64,000 bases of DNA from JAGLOK01 sp963677605. GTDB taxonomy: Bacteria; Bacillota; Clostridia; Christensenellales; UMGS416. A program made the position numbers and the translations under genes. This document shows, piece by piece, positions 52,501-59,854 of the stretch. Numbering within the stretch: the stretch's first letter is position 1; every line of letters starts with the position of its first letter. Location of the stretch: assembly GCA_963677605.2 (NCBI GenBank), contig CAXXDX010000001.1, positions 124,001 to 188,000 of the forward strand. Reading direction: 5' to 3'. The notes beneath the pieces were generated by a model. The model was not told the origin of the DNA, did not search any database, and saw only the letters and a list, made by a program, of their open reading frames with translations.

Positions 52501-52870
52501 CATTTGCCTCCGTGTAGTTTGTCGTGTTACTTCTGTGTTTCCTGCAGCATCCCGGTCCTCTTTGCCTCTCAGCATCCGTATACAGCATATAGTCTCCGCC
52601 CTCTATCCTAAGAAGCCTTCCGTTGACAATACATTCCGCTATCTTGCGTCTTGCCTTCTCATACATTCTCTGCACCGTAGTCCTTGCAACATTCATGCTG
52701 TCAGCACATTCTTCCTGCGAAGTGTTTTCAAAATCAATCAATCTAATTGTTTCATATTCATCCACAGTTAATATAACTGGTTCACCCTTTGCAATACGCG
52801 CAGGCACCGGCCCGAAAACACTGCTTTCCGGCAGACAGCATACTTTTCTGTTTTTTCTCGGCCTTGGCAT
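52481..52870 (-). CDS. DUF134 DNA-binding protein, likely operon regulator
   Basis: This 129-residue protein has the DUF134 start MPRPRKNRKVC and a sigma-factor-like helix-turn-helix (about 45-85; VDEYETIRLIDFENTSQEECADSMNVARTTVQ). It has several cysteines that could ligate a metal or cluster. It is the first gene of the Fe-S/MinD operon. A longer start is possible, but GGAGG lies five bases before the ATG at 52870. Because it sits behind two repeated operator-like sites, it is probably the local regulator. Confidence 0.88.
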   Translation of the reverse strand: MPRPRKNRKVCCLPESSVFGPVPARIAKGEPVILTVDEYETIRLIDFENTSQEECADSMNVARTTVQRMYEKARRKIAECIVNGRLLRIEGGDYMLYTDAERQRGPGCCRKHRSNTTNYTEANDENSNT

Positions 52871-52885
52871 ATAAACCTCCGTTTT

Positions 52886-52932
52886 GAACATATGTCCATA
52901 AAGAATTATACTCTTAAAAGAACATATGTCAA
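52886..52932 (-). promoter_or_regulatory. DUF134 operon promoter with two GAACATATGTC repeats
   Basis: On the minus strand, TTGACA (52927-52932) and TATAAT (52905-52910) are separated by 16 bases. The 11-bp sequence GAACATATGTC occurs at 52886-52896 (around the transcription start) and at 52920-52930 (over the -35 box), in the same orientation, 34 bp apart. Confidence 0.75.
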
Positions 52933-53005
52933 TAATTAATATGAAAATATTGTTTTTAGTTTTACATAATGTTAATATTTGTTTATAAAAGATAAAAGGA
53001 TAGAT

Positions 53006-53863
53006 ATGATAAACAAATTAATTGCAGAACAGCGAAAAGAAATAAGCTCTTATCTTATTTATAAGAGACTGAGCGAGAAAAACAAAAACGAGAACAATTC
53101 AAAAATATTAAAAAACATCAGCGACAACGAACTTGAGCATTATGAAACTCTTAAAGCACTCACCAAGAAAGATGTTCCGCCGCGTCGTCTTTTCATGATG
53201 TTTTTCTACATAGTTGCCCGTCTTTTCGGACTGACTTTCGGAATAAAGCTTTTAGAGCGCGGAGAAACTGACGCAGCCGCAAAGTACAGCATGTTAAAAG
53301 GAGACTATCCTCAGGTCGCCGAGATTGTAAAAGATGAAGAAATTCATGAAGAAAAATTAATTGGAATGATAAATGAGGAAAAGCTAAATTATGTAGGCTC
53401 AATAGTTCTGGGACTTAATGATGCTTTAGTTGAACTGACTGGTGCATTGGCAGGCTTTACTTTTGCCTTTCAGAACACGAATCTTATCGCCGTTACAGGC
53501 CTTATCACAGGTATAAGCGCTTCTTTTTCTATGGCAGCCAGCGAATATCTTTCAACCGTTCATGAAACCGGAGAAAGCAAACAGGCACTGAAGTCTGCAA
53601 TGTATACCGGAATCGCCTATGTGTTAACAGTAATTGTATTGATACTTCCCTACCTTCTTTTAAACAATCCGTTTATAAGCCTCGGGACGTGTCTTGCAGC
53701 AGCCGTTGTCATAATTTTGGTCTTTAATTTCTATGTTTCAGTTGCAAAAGATACAGGATTTAAGCGAAGATTCTGGGAAATGGTCATTATAAGCCTTGGT
53801 GTTTCCGGTATATCGTTCCTGATTGGAATTTTAGTAAAAAGCCTTTTTAATATAGAAATATAA
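53006..53863 (+). CDS. Ferritin-like domain fused to VIT1/CCC1 iron/manganese transporter
   Basis: This 285-residue protein has an N-terminal ferritin-like helical region (about 1-125) with di-iron style pairs ELEHYETL and DEEIHEEKL, then a VIT1 membrane domain (about 125-285) with five helices and GLNDALVELTGALAGF. It exports or sequesters Fe2+ or Mn2+, with the soluble domain sensing or delivering iron. An ATG nine codons earlier exists, but AGGA lies five bases before the ATG at 53006. It is divergent from the Fe-S operon, fitting iron homeostasis. Confidence 0.9.
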   Translation: MINKLIAEQRKEISSYLIYKRLSEKNKNENNSKILKNISDNELEHYETLKALTKKDVPPRRLFMMFFYIVARLFGLTFGIKLLERGETDAAAKYSMLKGDYPQVAEIVKDEEIHEEKLIGMINEEKLNYVGSIVLGLNDALVELTGALAGFTFAFQNTNLIAVTGLITGISASFSMAASEYLSTVHETGESKQALKSAMYTGIAYVLTVIVLILPYLLLNNPFISLGTCLAAAVVIILVFNFYVSVAKDTGFKRRFWEMVIISLGVSGISFLIGILVKSLFNIEI

Positions 53864-53867
53864 AATA

Positions 53868-53897
53868 AAAAAGGAGCTTATAAGCAGCTCCTTTTTA
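53868..53897. terminator. Bidirectional terminator
   Basis: AAAAAGGAGCT-N7-AGCTCCTTTTT lies between the VIT1 gene and the convergent secreted-protein gene. Confidence 0.85.
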
Positions 53898-53912
53898 CAA
53901 ATACTAATTAAA

Positions 53913-54569
53913 TCAATATTGTCCAAATCCCGGGCTGTATGGAGACACATATTTATATTCCGGATAGCCTGGATAGTTTTCCTGAATAATTGCAAATTCA
54001 CTCCATATTACTGGTCCGATTTCAACTCCGTCAACTGAATACCAAAATCCGCCCGAAGAAAAGGCATCTGCTGGTGCAGCAACAATTTTGCAATTATACT
54101 TAGTCATTTTATTTGTCAACCATGCTCCTGATCCAACAAAAGAACTAAATCCCCAGTGCCTATCTAGAACGCCGTCTAGATTTTTATCCTCATTCGAAAG
54201 CCATGCATCATTCCATTGCATCATCAGCTTATCATTCCTGTACGGCCATGCCCAGTGACCTTCTGCAGCAGGATTTTCGGCAAGATATGCTTCATCGTCA
54301 CCAGTGTATGGCGGAAATCCAGCTGCCCCAAGATAAGCATTTGCATAACTGCCATTAAACATATGAGCCTGATAATTATATCCATATACGTCATAGCCAG
54401 TTGGAATAGCTTGTCCTGTTAAATAATGAGTACTCGAGTAATAAACTTCCCCCTCTGTTATTGTGTTGGCTTCATGTACATTCTTTTTGGGTGCCGCTGC
54501 TGCTGTTGCTGAAAATGCAAACATTAAAACAAGCAAAGCGATAATTGTCAAGGCAAGAGCTTTTCTCAT
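53913..54569 (-). CDS. Secreted protein of unknown function, riboswitch-controlled
   Basis: This 218-residue protein has a clear signal peptide (residues 1-26, hydrophobic core followed by alanines) and no other membrane segment. The mature part is rich in Tyr, Trp, Gly and Asn and contains an EF-hand-like calcium loop around DKNLDGVLD (about 130-138). I do not recognise a family. GGAGG precedes the ATG. A c-di-GMP-II-type riboswitch in its leader suggests a role in surface behaviour, such as attachment or matrix. Confidence 0.8.
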   Translation of the reverse strand: MRKALALTIIALLVLMFAFSATAAAAPKKNVHEANTITEGEVYYSSTHYLTGQAIPTGYDVYGYNYQAHMFNGSYANAYLGAAGFPPYTGDDEAYLAENPAAEGHWAWPYRNDKLMMQWNDAWLSNEDKNLDGVLDRHWGFSSFVGSGAWLTNKMTKYNCKIVAAPADAFSSGGFWYSVDGVEIGPVIWSEFAIIQENYPGYPEYKYVSPYSPGFGQY

Positions 54570-54596
54570 ATTCTTTCCTCCAAAATTAAATTTACT

Positions 54597-54668
54597 AAGG
54601 AGTGGTTGCGCTGTTAGCTCATTAACCGTAAAGCGCCCAAATAATACGGCTAAATCAAAGCATCCCTT
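54597..54668 (-). ncRNA. Cyclic-di-GMP-II riboswitch aptamer (predicted)
   Basis: On the minus strand the leader contains TTGGGCGCTT, a stem TTAGCCGTA/TACGGTTAA, then GAGCTAACAGCGCAACC. These match the conserved core of the C. acetobutylicum c-di-GMP-II aptamer as I remember it. GCGCT in the hairpin loop can pair with the downstream AGCGC to form the class-defining pseudoknot. Outer P1 strands (54661-54668 with 54597-54604) pair at seven of eight positions. Confidence 0.8.
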
Positions 54669-54735
54669 AATATGCTGTTATTAAATATGTGCATCAATTA
54701 AAATCTGTAATATGTGTCTTAAGTGTCCGAAGCAA

Positions 54736-54764
54736 ATTATATCATTACACCCTTTTTATGTCAG
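54736..54764 (-). promoter_or_regulatory. Promoter of the riboswitch-controlled gene
   Basis: On the minus strand, CTGACA (54759-54764) and TATAAT (54736-54741) are separated by 17 bases, giving a leader of about 160 bases that contains the aptamer. Confidence 0.75.
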
Positions 54765-54803
54765 TGTGTATAATTTAATCTATTTCATGCCACATGACTT
54801 GAA

Positions 54804-54832
54804 TTGACAGTTTCAACACATAGTATTATCAT
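54804..54832 (+). promoter_or_regulatory. Promoter of the 104-residue membrane protein gene
   Basis: TTGACA (54804-54809), 17 bases, TATCAT (54827-54832), about 28 bases before the ATG. Confidence 0.65.
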
Positions 54833-54860
54833 TAAAGTGTAAGACAAAGGGGATGATATT

Positions 54861-55175
54861 ATGAAAATCGTCTTAATGCCTAGAACAAAACCGGGCACCG
54901 TTTCTGTCGCACTTTTCCTAACTTCCGTGCTTCTTGTTTGTTACTTTTTCCTGATGGTAAATGTATTTGACCAAAGGGGCGGAGACACTTTCTTTTCAAA
55001 CCTCAACTTAACTATACCGATGCTGCTAGCATGGGCATGTAGCGCAGCATCACTCGGATTTGGCATCGTTGAAATTGTAAAATCAGATAAACTGAGCATA
55101 TTAATTATGACAATCGTATTAATTACGTTTCTTGTCACACTATACGGGATTGCTGAAATTGCTTTCCCACATTAA
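54861..55175 (+). CDS. Small three-helix membrane protein, unknown function
   Basis: This 104-residue protein has three hydrophobic segments (about 13-35, 50-72 and 77-100) and a basic N terminus. AAAGGGG precedes the ATG, and there is a strong promoter and terminator, so it is a genuine single gene. No family was recognised. The layout resembles small membrane proteins encoded near envelope genes. Confidence 0.72.
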   Translation: MKIVLMPRTKPGTVSVALFLTSVLLVCYFFLMVNVFDQRGGDTFFSNLNLTIPMLLAWACSAASLGFGIVEIVKSDKLSILIMTIVLITFLVTLYGIAEIAFPH

Positions 55176-55187
55176 CCAAAACAAAAT

Positions 55188-55220
55188 AAAGGCTGTGATA
55201 ACCACAGCCTTTTCTTTTTA
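55188..55220. terminator. Bidirectional terminator
   Basis: A 7-bp stem GGCTGTG/CACAGCC (55191-55197 with 55203-55209) with TTTTCTTTTT on the plus strand and TTTATTTT on the minus strand, between convergent genes. Confidence 0.85.
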
Positions 55221-55241
55221 TAATTTTGTTAATTTAGATTA

Positions 55242-55787
55242 TTAATTATCATCCATTTCAACATGAACTTCTACTTTCTTATGCCTTCTTTTTCTGCCTT
55301 CTACGATTGATGTAATTATAATAATTATTCCGATAATTATAAGCCCAACCGCAGCTGCCATCCAGAATGAAGCTAAATAATATCCTATAAAAAATACCAT
55401 AGCTAATCCTAAAAGAATAATCACAGGCACCCATGATCCTTCTCTTCCTCTGGAGAACAATTTCAGCTCTAACAATCCTAATCCCGGTCCTACTAAATAA
55501 ATGGGCCACAACGTTCCTGAACTATCCCAACCAGCAATCGTTGTATACATAAAGTAACATCCGTATACCAATAGTATGCCACCAGGCACTAATATTCCAG
55601 CCGATTTTTCTTTTGAAGCAAAAAACTGAACATGAAACAGTATCGATAAAAGTATCAAAAATGCTGGCCAGAGATATCTCAGCCTGAAATATTTAAAAAC
55701 TTCAATTACATTTAGCTGCCCGAGCACCAGAAGTGTTCCGGCAAGTATAAGTATTATTCCCCAAAAAACCGCTGTTGTTTTTTTCAT
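55242..55787 (-). CDS. LiaI/DUF5668-like multipass membrane protein
   Basis: This 181-residue protein has six hydrophobic segments and a basic/acidic tail ending in VHVEMDDN. The first segment, FWGIILILAGTLLVLGQLN, is typical of LiaI/LiaF-like membrane regions. The ATG at 55787 follows AAGGGG; a longer in-frame start would overlap lgt and add only charged residues, so I reject it. It lies 19 bases after lgt, probably cotranscribed. The function is unknown. Confidence 0.75.
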   Translation of the reverse strand: MKKTTAVFWGIILILAGTLLVLGQLNVIEVFKYFRLRYLWPAFLILLSILFHVQFFASKEKSAGILVPGGILLVYGCYFMYTTIAGWDSSGTLWPIYLVGPGLGLLELKLFSRGREGSWVPVIILLGLAMVFFIGYYLASFWMAAAVGLIIIGIIIIITSIVEGRKRRHKKVEVHVEMDDN

Positions 55788-55806
55788 ATTTTTCCCCTTC
55801 TTAGCG

Positions 55807-56859
55807 TTATGCTTCAGGTCCTTTTTCTTGAGTCTCCTCTTTTCCCTGATCCTCTTCAGGCTGTTGAGTCTCATCAGTACTCAGTGTCTTAGTTTCTTCA
55901 GGTACAGATGGATTATCTTCAGCTTCAGCTTTTGGTGCTTTTCTCTTAAGCCTTGCTTCATCATCCATAAGTTTAAGATCATCGCTTACATTGGAAATAT
56001 CAAATTCACGCAGTTTTTCTTCCTCTTCAAGCCTCTTGATCTTCTTCTCGCTATCGGGAAATAATTTAACTTTATACGATTTAACTACCGGAGCATTTCT
56101 CCTCAATAAAAGCATAAGTATGCCAAATATCATGACTACTACACTTATAAGCTGGTTGACACGTATTCCAGTTCCAAAAAACATCTGGCTGTCCATCCTG
56201 AAGCCTTCTATTATCATCCTGCCGAATCCATAGAGTACAAAGTACAGGAAGAATACATTTCCTTCTTTTCTGTCCTTTTTCATATAATTCATAAGGAATA
56301 TAAATGCGATGAAATTCCACATGGATTCATAAAAGAATGTTGCCATATGGAAAGCTCCCTCGGATTTTATAAACACAGCTGCAGGAAAGAATGTCCATGC
56401 AGGATTGTTTATTACCCATCCGTATGCTTCCTGGTTTACAAAGTTTCCCCATCTTCCTATAGCCTGCCCCAAAATAAGTGACGGGACGAGGATATCAACC
56501 ATAGATAAGAATCTCTTTTTTAAAAGCTTGGAATATACAAACACTCCAATAAGTCCGCCTATAACGCCTCCGTATATTGCAAGGCCGCCGTTCCATATTT
56601 TAAACACATCCACAAATGGTCCGCCTTTAAAATATTCCCAACTAAAAATAACATAATGTGCTCTTGCACCGATAACCGCAGCAATAACTGCAATAAGAGC
56701 TATATCCAAAACCATCTCAGATTTATAGCCTCTGCGCCTTGCATTAAAAGTCGCAATCCATATGCCGAGAAGCATTCCGGTTGCGATTATAATTCCATAC
56801 CAATAAATATCTTTTTGAAGTCCAAATAAGTTAATTGTAAAAGCAATATTATCTACCAT
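55807..56859 (-). CDS. lgt: Prolipoprotein diacylglyceryl transferase with acidic tail
   Basis: This 350-residue membrane enzyme adds diacylglycerol from phosphatidylglycerol to the lipobox cysteine. The Lgt signature GQAIGRWGNFVNQEAYG (about 130-146), the earlier GGLAIYGGVIGG and the late GFGRMIIEGFRMDS are intact. The membrane domain ends near residue 262; about 85 further residues form a charged, Glu/Lys/Pro-rich tail that ordinary Lgt lacks. GGAGG precedes the ATG. Confidence 0.94.
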   Translation of the reverse strand: MVDNIAFTINLFGLQKDIYWYGIIIATGMLLGIWIATFNARRRGYKSEMVLDIALIAVIAAVIGARAHYVIFSWEYFKGGPFVDVFKIWNGGLAIYGGVIGGLIGVFVYSKLLKKRFLSMVDILVPSLILGQAIGRWGNFVNQEAYGWVINNPAWTFFPAAVFIKSEGAFHMATFFYESMWNFIAFIFLMNYMKKDRKEGNVFFLYFVLYGFGRMIIEGFRMDSQMFFGTGIRVNQLISVVVMIFGILMLLLRRNAPVVKSYKVKLFPDSEKKIKRLEEEEKLREFDISNVSDDLKLMDDEARLKRKAPKAEAEDNPSVPEETKTLSTDETQQPEEDQGKEETQEKGPEA

Positions 56860-57004
56860 ATAAAACCTCCATAAAAATGATTATACATTCTTTGTCTACC
56901 CATGGCAAACAGTTTTAAGTAAATTAATGGTATGTTAATTTTTAAAGTTTTGTGTATGAGCTTTTAACCATCACTTTACTTTTTTAAAGTATTATTTTTT
57001 AGTT

Positions 57005-57685
57005 TCAGACTTTAGCCGCATACTTTTCGGGATACATTTTCCACGCTTTGTCCATTTCATCATATTCAATGCGTACAAGCCCTGAATCCAAAGGTTGCCT
57101 ACGGATATCCTCAAAATTTAAAATGAAGTTAAGGGAACTCTCACCGTTAAAATTATATAGATTAAGCGGTAAAATCATCCCAGCGTTTGCCTGCATATTT
57201 TTAAGGATAATAGGCTCCGACTGCGCAGCAAGCTGATCTTCTTTAAAAAAGTATTGATAGTGACAGCTTAAATTCCTTGCAGGTCCGTTTCCCTTATTAT
57301 CGATAAGCAGATAAAGTGTTTTAACATTTTGATGCTTTTTTTCTTCATCGCGGTTAATGTCTATAGGATTATGCTCTATAAATCCCAGTTTTTTATATTC
57401 TTCTATATGTTCAGGCTCACATGGCTCAAAATCAATTATCGGTAGATAGTTAAGCCGTGCCAGTTCATTAAACTGTCGTCTGTTTTCGCGATTTGTTACA
57501 AGAAAAGCAGTAATTGTAGCAGCAGCTCCAGCAAGACCGCCTGCAAATCCTCCCCAACCGTCAGACATTTTTATCTCTCCGACCGAAAGAAGGTTAAAGA
57601 CAATAAGAATTATCAAAAATACCATTATCGCGCTTACTAAACTAAGCCAGATAATCAATGCATAGTGGCTATGTTTTTTGTTCAT
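57005..57685 (-). CDS. Membrane-anchored protein with C-terminal beta-domain, unknown
   Basis: This 226-residue protein has two N-terminal membrane helices (about 8-33 and 42-62), a short basic stretch (NRENRRQFNEL) and a soluble domain (about 80-226) that looks beta-rich, with NKGNGPARNLSCHYQ typical of a beta-sandwich. No family function is known to me. TTAGGAG precedes the ATG. It lies between lgt and a ZIP transporter without clear functional link. Confidence 0.7.
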   Translation of the reverse strand: MNKKHSHYALIIWLSLVSAIMVFLIILIVFNLLSVGEIKMSDGWGGFAGGLAGAAATITAFLVTNRENRRQFNELARLNYLPIIDFEPCEPEHIEEYKKLGFIEHNPIDINRDEEKKHQNVKTLYLLIDNKGNGPARNLSCHYQYFFKEDQLAAQSEPIILKNMQANAGMILPLNLYNFNGESSLNFILNFEDIRRQPLDSGLVRIEYDEMDKAWKMYPEKYAAKV

Positions 57686-57705
57686 GTGTTACTCCTAATA
57701 TATAA

Positions 57706-58518
57706 TTATACAAAAAGTATAAGGCTCGCTGCCATTACCGCCATTCCGGAAACCAACCCATAAATCGAAAGGTGCGGATATCCGTATTCTCTGGATGCAG
57801 GGATAAGTTCATCAAGTGCTATAAAAACCATTATTCCGGCCACCGAAGCAAATAACATACCGAATATCACATCATTTAAAAACGGCAATAAGATGAGATA
57901 TGCTATAAGTGCTCCGGCGGGTTCGGAGAGACCGGACAAGAAAGAATACCAAAATGCTTTTCTCTTGCTTCCTGTAGCAAAATAGATGGGAACCGAAATT
58001 GCAATTCCTTCAGGAATGTTATGTATTGCTATTGCTAATGCTATTGCTATACCTAGAGAAAGATTCTGCAGAGATGCAGTAAATGTTGCTATACCTTCAG
58101 GGAAGTTATGAATTCCAATAACAATTGCGGAATATACGCCAACATGCATCAGCTTATTCATATCAGGATTTTTTGTGTCCTCCCCCATTTCCTCTACCTT
58201 GTGAGGTTCATGAGGATTCTCATTTTTGGGTACTAACTTATCTATTAACGCAATTACAATCATACCGCCGAAAAAAGATGCAACCGTAATCCAGTTGCCA
58301 TTAATCTGACCAAGGCTTCCCGTAAGTAAAATTCTTGCTTCACCAAATATTTCAACAAATGAAACGTAAATCATTACTCCTGCCGAAAATCCAAGCACTA
58401 ATGACAAAAACTTCGTATTTGTTCTCTTTGCTAAAAAAGCTATAAGACTTCCTATACCTGTTGAAAGTCCTGCAAATACCGTAAGCAGAAAAGCTGCAGC
58501 TACGGAACTCAATTCCAT
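57706..58518 (-). CDS. ZIP-family divalent metal transporter
   Basis: This 270-residue transporter has eight membrane helices and the ZIP metal-site helices IGIHNFPEGIATF (helix IV) and IAIHNIPEGIAISVP (helix V). It probably imports zinc or another divalent metal. A histidine/glutamate-containing loop (about 100-120) may bind metal. A much longer frame extends upstream, but the ATG at 58518 follows GGGGA by seven bases and gives the normal family length. Confidence 0.9.
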   Translation of the reverse strand: MELSSVAAAFLLTVFAGLSTGIGSLIAFLAKRTNTKFLSLVLGFSAGVMIYVSFVEIFGEARILLTGSLGQINGNWITVASFFGGMIVIALIDKLVPKNENPHEPHKVEEMGEDTKNPDMNKLMHVGVYSAIVIGIHNFPEGIATFTASLQNLSLGIAIALAIAIHNIPEGIAISVPIYFATGSKRKAFWYSFLSGLSEPAGALIAYLILLPFLNDVIFGMLFASVAGIMVFIALDELIPASREYGYPHLSIYGLVSGMAVMAASLILFV

Positions 58519-58632
58519 CTCTATGTCCCCTGTTATCTTGATCGTTGAGTAACAGTATACAATATTTTTGTTTTTATTACATTGATAATATATAATTGGC
58601 ATATAATATTCTAAATATTTCCGGAGGTTCCT

Positions 58633-59607
58633 ATGTTTAAATGGGGAATTATCGGGCCTGGAGTAATCGCCCATGAATTTGCAGATGGTTTAAGCCAAAT
58701 TGAGGACGCTGAACTATATGCTGTTGCATCAAACAGCGCTGAAAGAGCAAAAAAGTTTGCTGAAAAATATGGTGCAGCCAAGGTTTTTACAAGCTATGAC
58801 AAGCTTGCAAACTGTAGCGAGCTAGATGCTGTATACATCTCAACAACAAATCCATATCATCTGGCACCAGCCCTTATGTGTCTTGAAAATAAAACAGCAG
58901 TTTTATGCGAAAAACCATTGTCTTTAAACTCAAAGATGGCACAGGAAATGATAAAAAAAGCCGAAGAAAAAAATACTTTCTTTATGGAAGCTATGTGGAC
59001 TCGCCTTTTGCCGGCAATTGTTGAAATGAGAAACTGGATAGAGGAAGGTTTAATCGGTAAAATTCGTATGGTTAATGCAGGATTTTGCATCAAAGTTCCT
59101 TATAATCCAAAAGGAAGAATGCTGGATGTTAAAAATGGCGGCGGAGCACTTATAGATTTAGGCGTATATCCGATATCGTTTGTTGAAATGCTTCTGGGCA
59201 AAGACTATAAAAAAATGTATTCAGTAGGTTCTTTGACAGATACAGGTGTAGATGAACAATCGGCTGTATTGATGCAGTATTCAGACGGAGTAATCGCACA
59301 AATTTCAAACTCACTTTCAGTGCGTCCGCTAAACAAGGCACAAATTCTGGGAACAGAAGGAATAATAGAGGTCGAAAACTTTTGGATGGCAAACAGCGCA
59401 AAGCTTGTTAAGGAAGGCAAAACCATAAAATCCTGTTCTTTCGACTATAAAGGAGGAGCTTATAAATATGAAGCTCTGGAAGTTCAGAAATGCCTAAAGC
59501 AAGGTAAAATCCAAAGCGATATAATGCCATGGAGCGATTCCATCGCCGTAATGGACATAATGGACAAAGTAAGAGAAGGTTTAGGCTTAAAATACCCTCA
59601 GGAATAA
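58633..59607 (+). CDS. Gfo/Idh/MocA-family oxidoreductase
   Basis: This 324-residue dehydrogenase has a Rossmann loop WGIIGPGVIAHEFA (about 4-17), the EKPLSL motif (about 94-99) and NGGGALIDLGVYPISF in the C-terminal domain. It resembles the dihydrodiol/xylose-type branch of the family and is not close to the two paralogues at 28815-31010. GGAGG precedes the ATG. It is divergent from the ZIP gene and stands alone. Confidence 0.9.
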   Translation: MFKWGIIGPGVIAHEFADGLSQIEDAELYAVASNSAERAKKFAEKYGAAKVFTSYDKLANCSELDAVYISTTNPYHLAPALMCLENKTAVLCEKPLSLNSKMAQEMIKKAEEKNTFFMEAMWTRLLPAIVEMRNWIEEGLIGKIRMVNAGFCIKVPYNPKGRMLDVKNGGGALIDLGVYPISFVEMLLGKDYKKMYSVGSLTDTGVDEQSAVLMQYSDGVIAQISNSLSVRPLNKAQILGTEGIIEVENFWMANSAKLVKEGKTIKSCSFDYKGGAYKYEALEVQKCLKQGKIQSDIMPWSDSIAVMDIMDKVREGLGLKYPQE

Positions 59608-59633
59608 GCATTTTTAACGCTTTAAAATATCCT

Positions 59634-59662
59634 TTGACAAGTATCCCCATTTATGTTAAGAT
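59634..59662 (+). promoter_or_regulatory. Promoter of the attenuator-ABC exporter operon
   Basis: TTGACA (59634-59639), 17 bases, TAAGAT (59657-59662). Transcription would start about 20 bases before the leader ORF. Confidence 0.8.
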
Positions 59663-59689
59663 TGCCAACAAATAACTACAGGAGCAAGC

Positions 59690-59776
59690 ATGAACGGTAA
59701 TTTAAATAAAACTTGTTGGTCAACCGTCATTGAAGCACTTATTATGCAAAATAAGGGCTTGCTTGTGTTTACCTGA
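59690..59776 (+). CDS. 28-residue leader peptide of the ABC exporter operon
   Basis: The ATG at 59690 has AGGAG five bases upstream, and the frame stops with TGA after 28 codons. The peptide begins MNGNLNKTCW and ends GLLVFT. It lies between a strong promoter and an intrinsic terminator that precedes the ABC genes. Its last codons overlap the RNA segment that can pair with the terminator's 5' arm, so ribosome position would decide the fold. It has no run of a single regulatory amino acid, which argues against simple amino-acid attenuation and for drug- or ribosome-stress sensing. Confidence 0.75.
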   Translation: MNGNLNKTCWSTVIEALIMQNKGLLVFT

Positions 59777-59831
59777 ATTTAGATTCACTTAACCAACACG
59801 AGCCAAGCTGAAAAGTTTGGCTCTTTTTTTA
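59757..59831 (+). promoter_or_regulatory. Transcription attenuator: anti-terminator and terminator
   Basis: The terminator is GAGCCAAGC-TGAAAA-GTTTGGCTC (59800-59808 with 59815-59823; one G-T pair) followed by seven T residues. The alternative fold pairs GCTTGCTTGTGTT (59757-59769) with AACACGAGCCAAGC (59795-59808), using the whole terminator 5' arm, with one bulge and one wobble. The two folds cannot coexist. Confidence 0.75.
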
Positions 59832-59854
59832 TAACTTTTGAGAGGTGGATTATT

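Noticed and set aside
58519..58632. Zur box between the ZIP transporter and the Gfo/Idh/MocA gene
   Set aside because: An inverted CTGTTA...TAACAG is present, but its spacing and core do not match the known Zur or Fur operators.
59690..59831. T-box or amino-acid-specific attenuator
   Set aside because: No T-box sequence or specifier loop is visible, the leader has no run of one amino acid, and the downstream genes are an exporter, not a biosynthetic or tRNA-synthetase operon.
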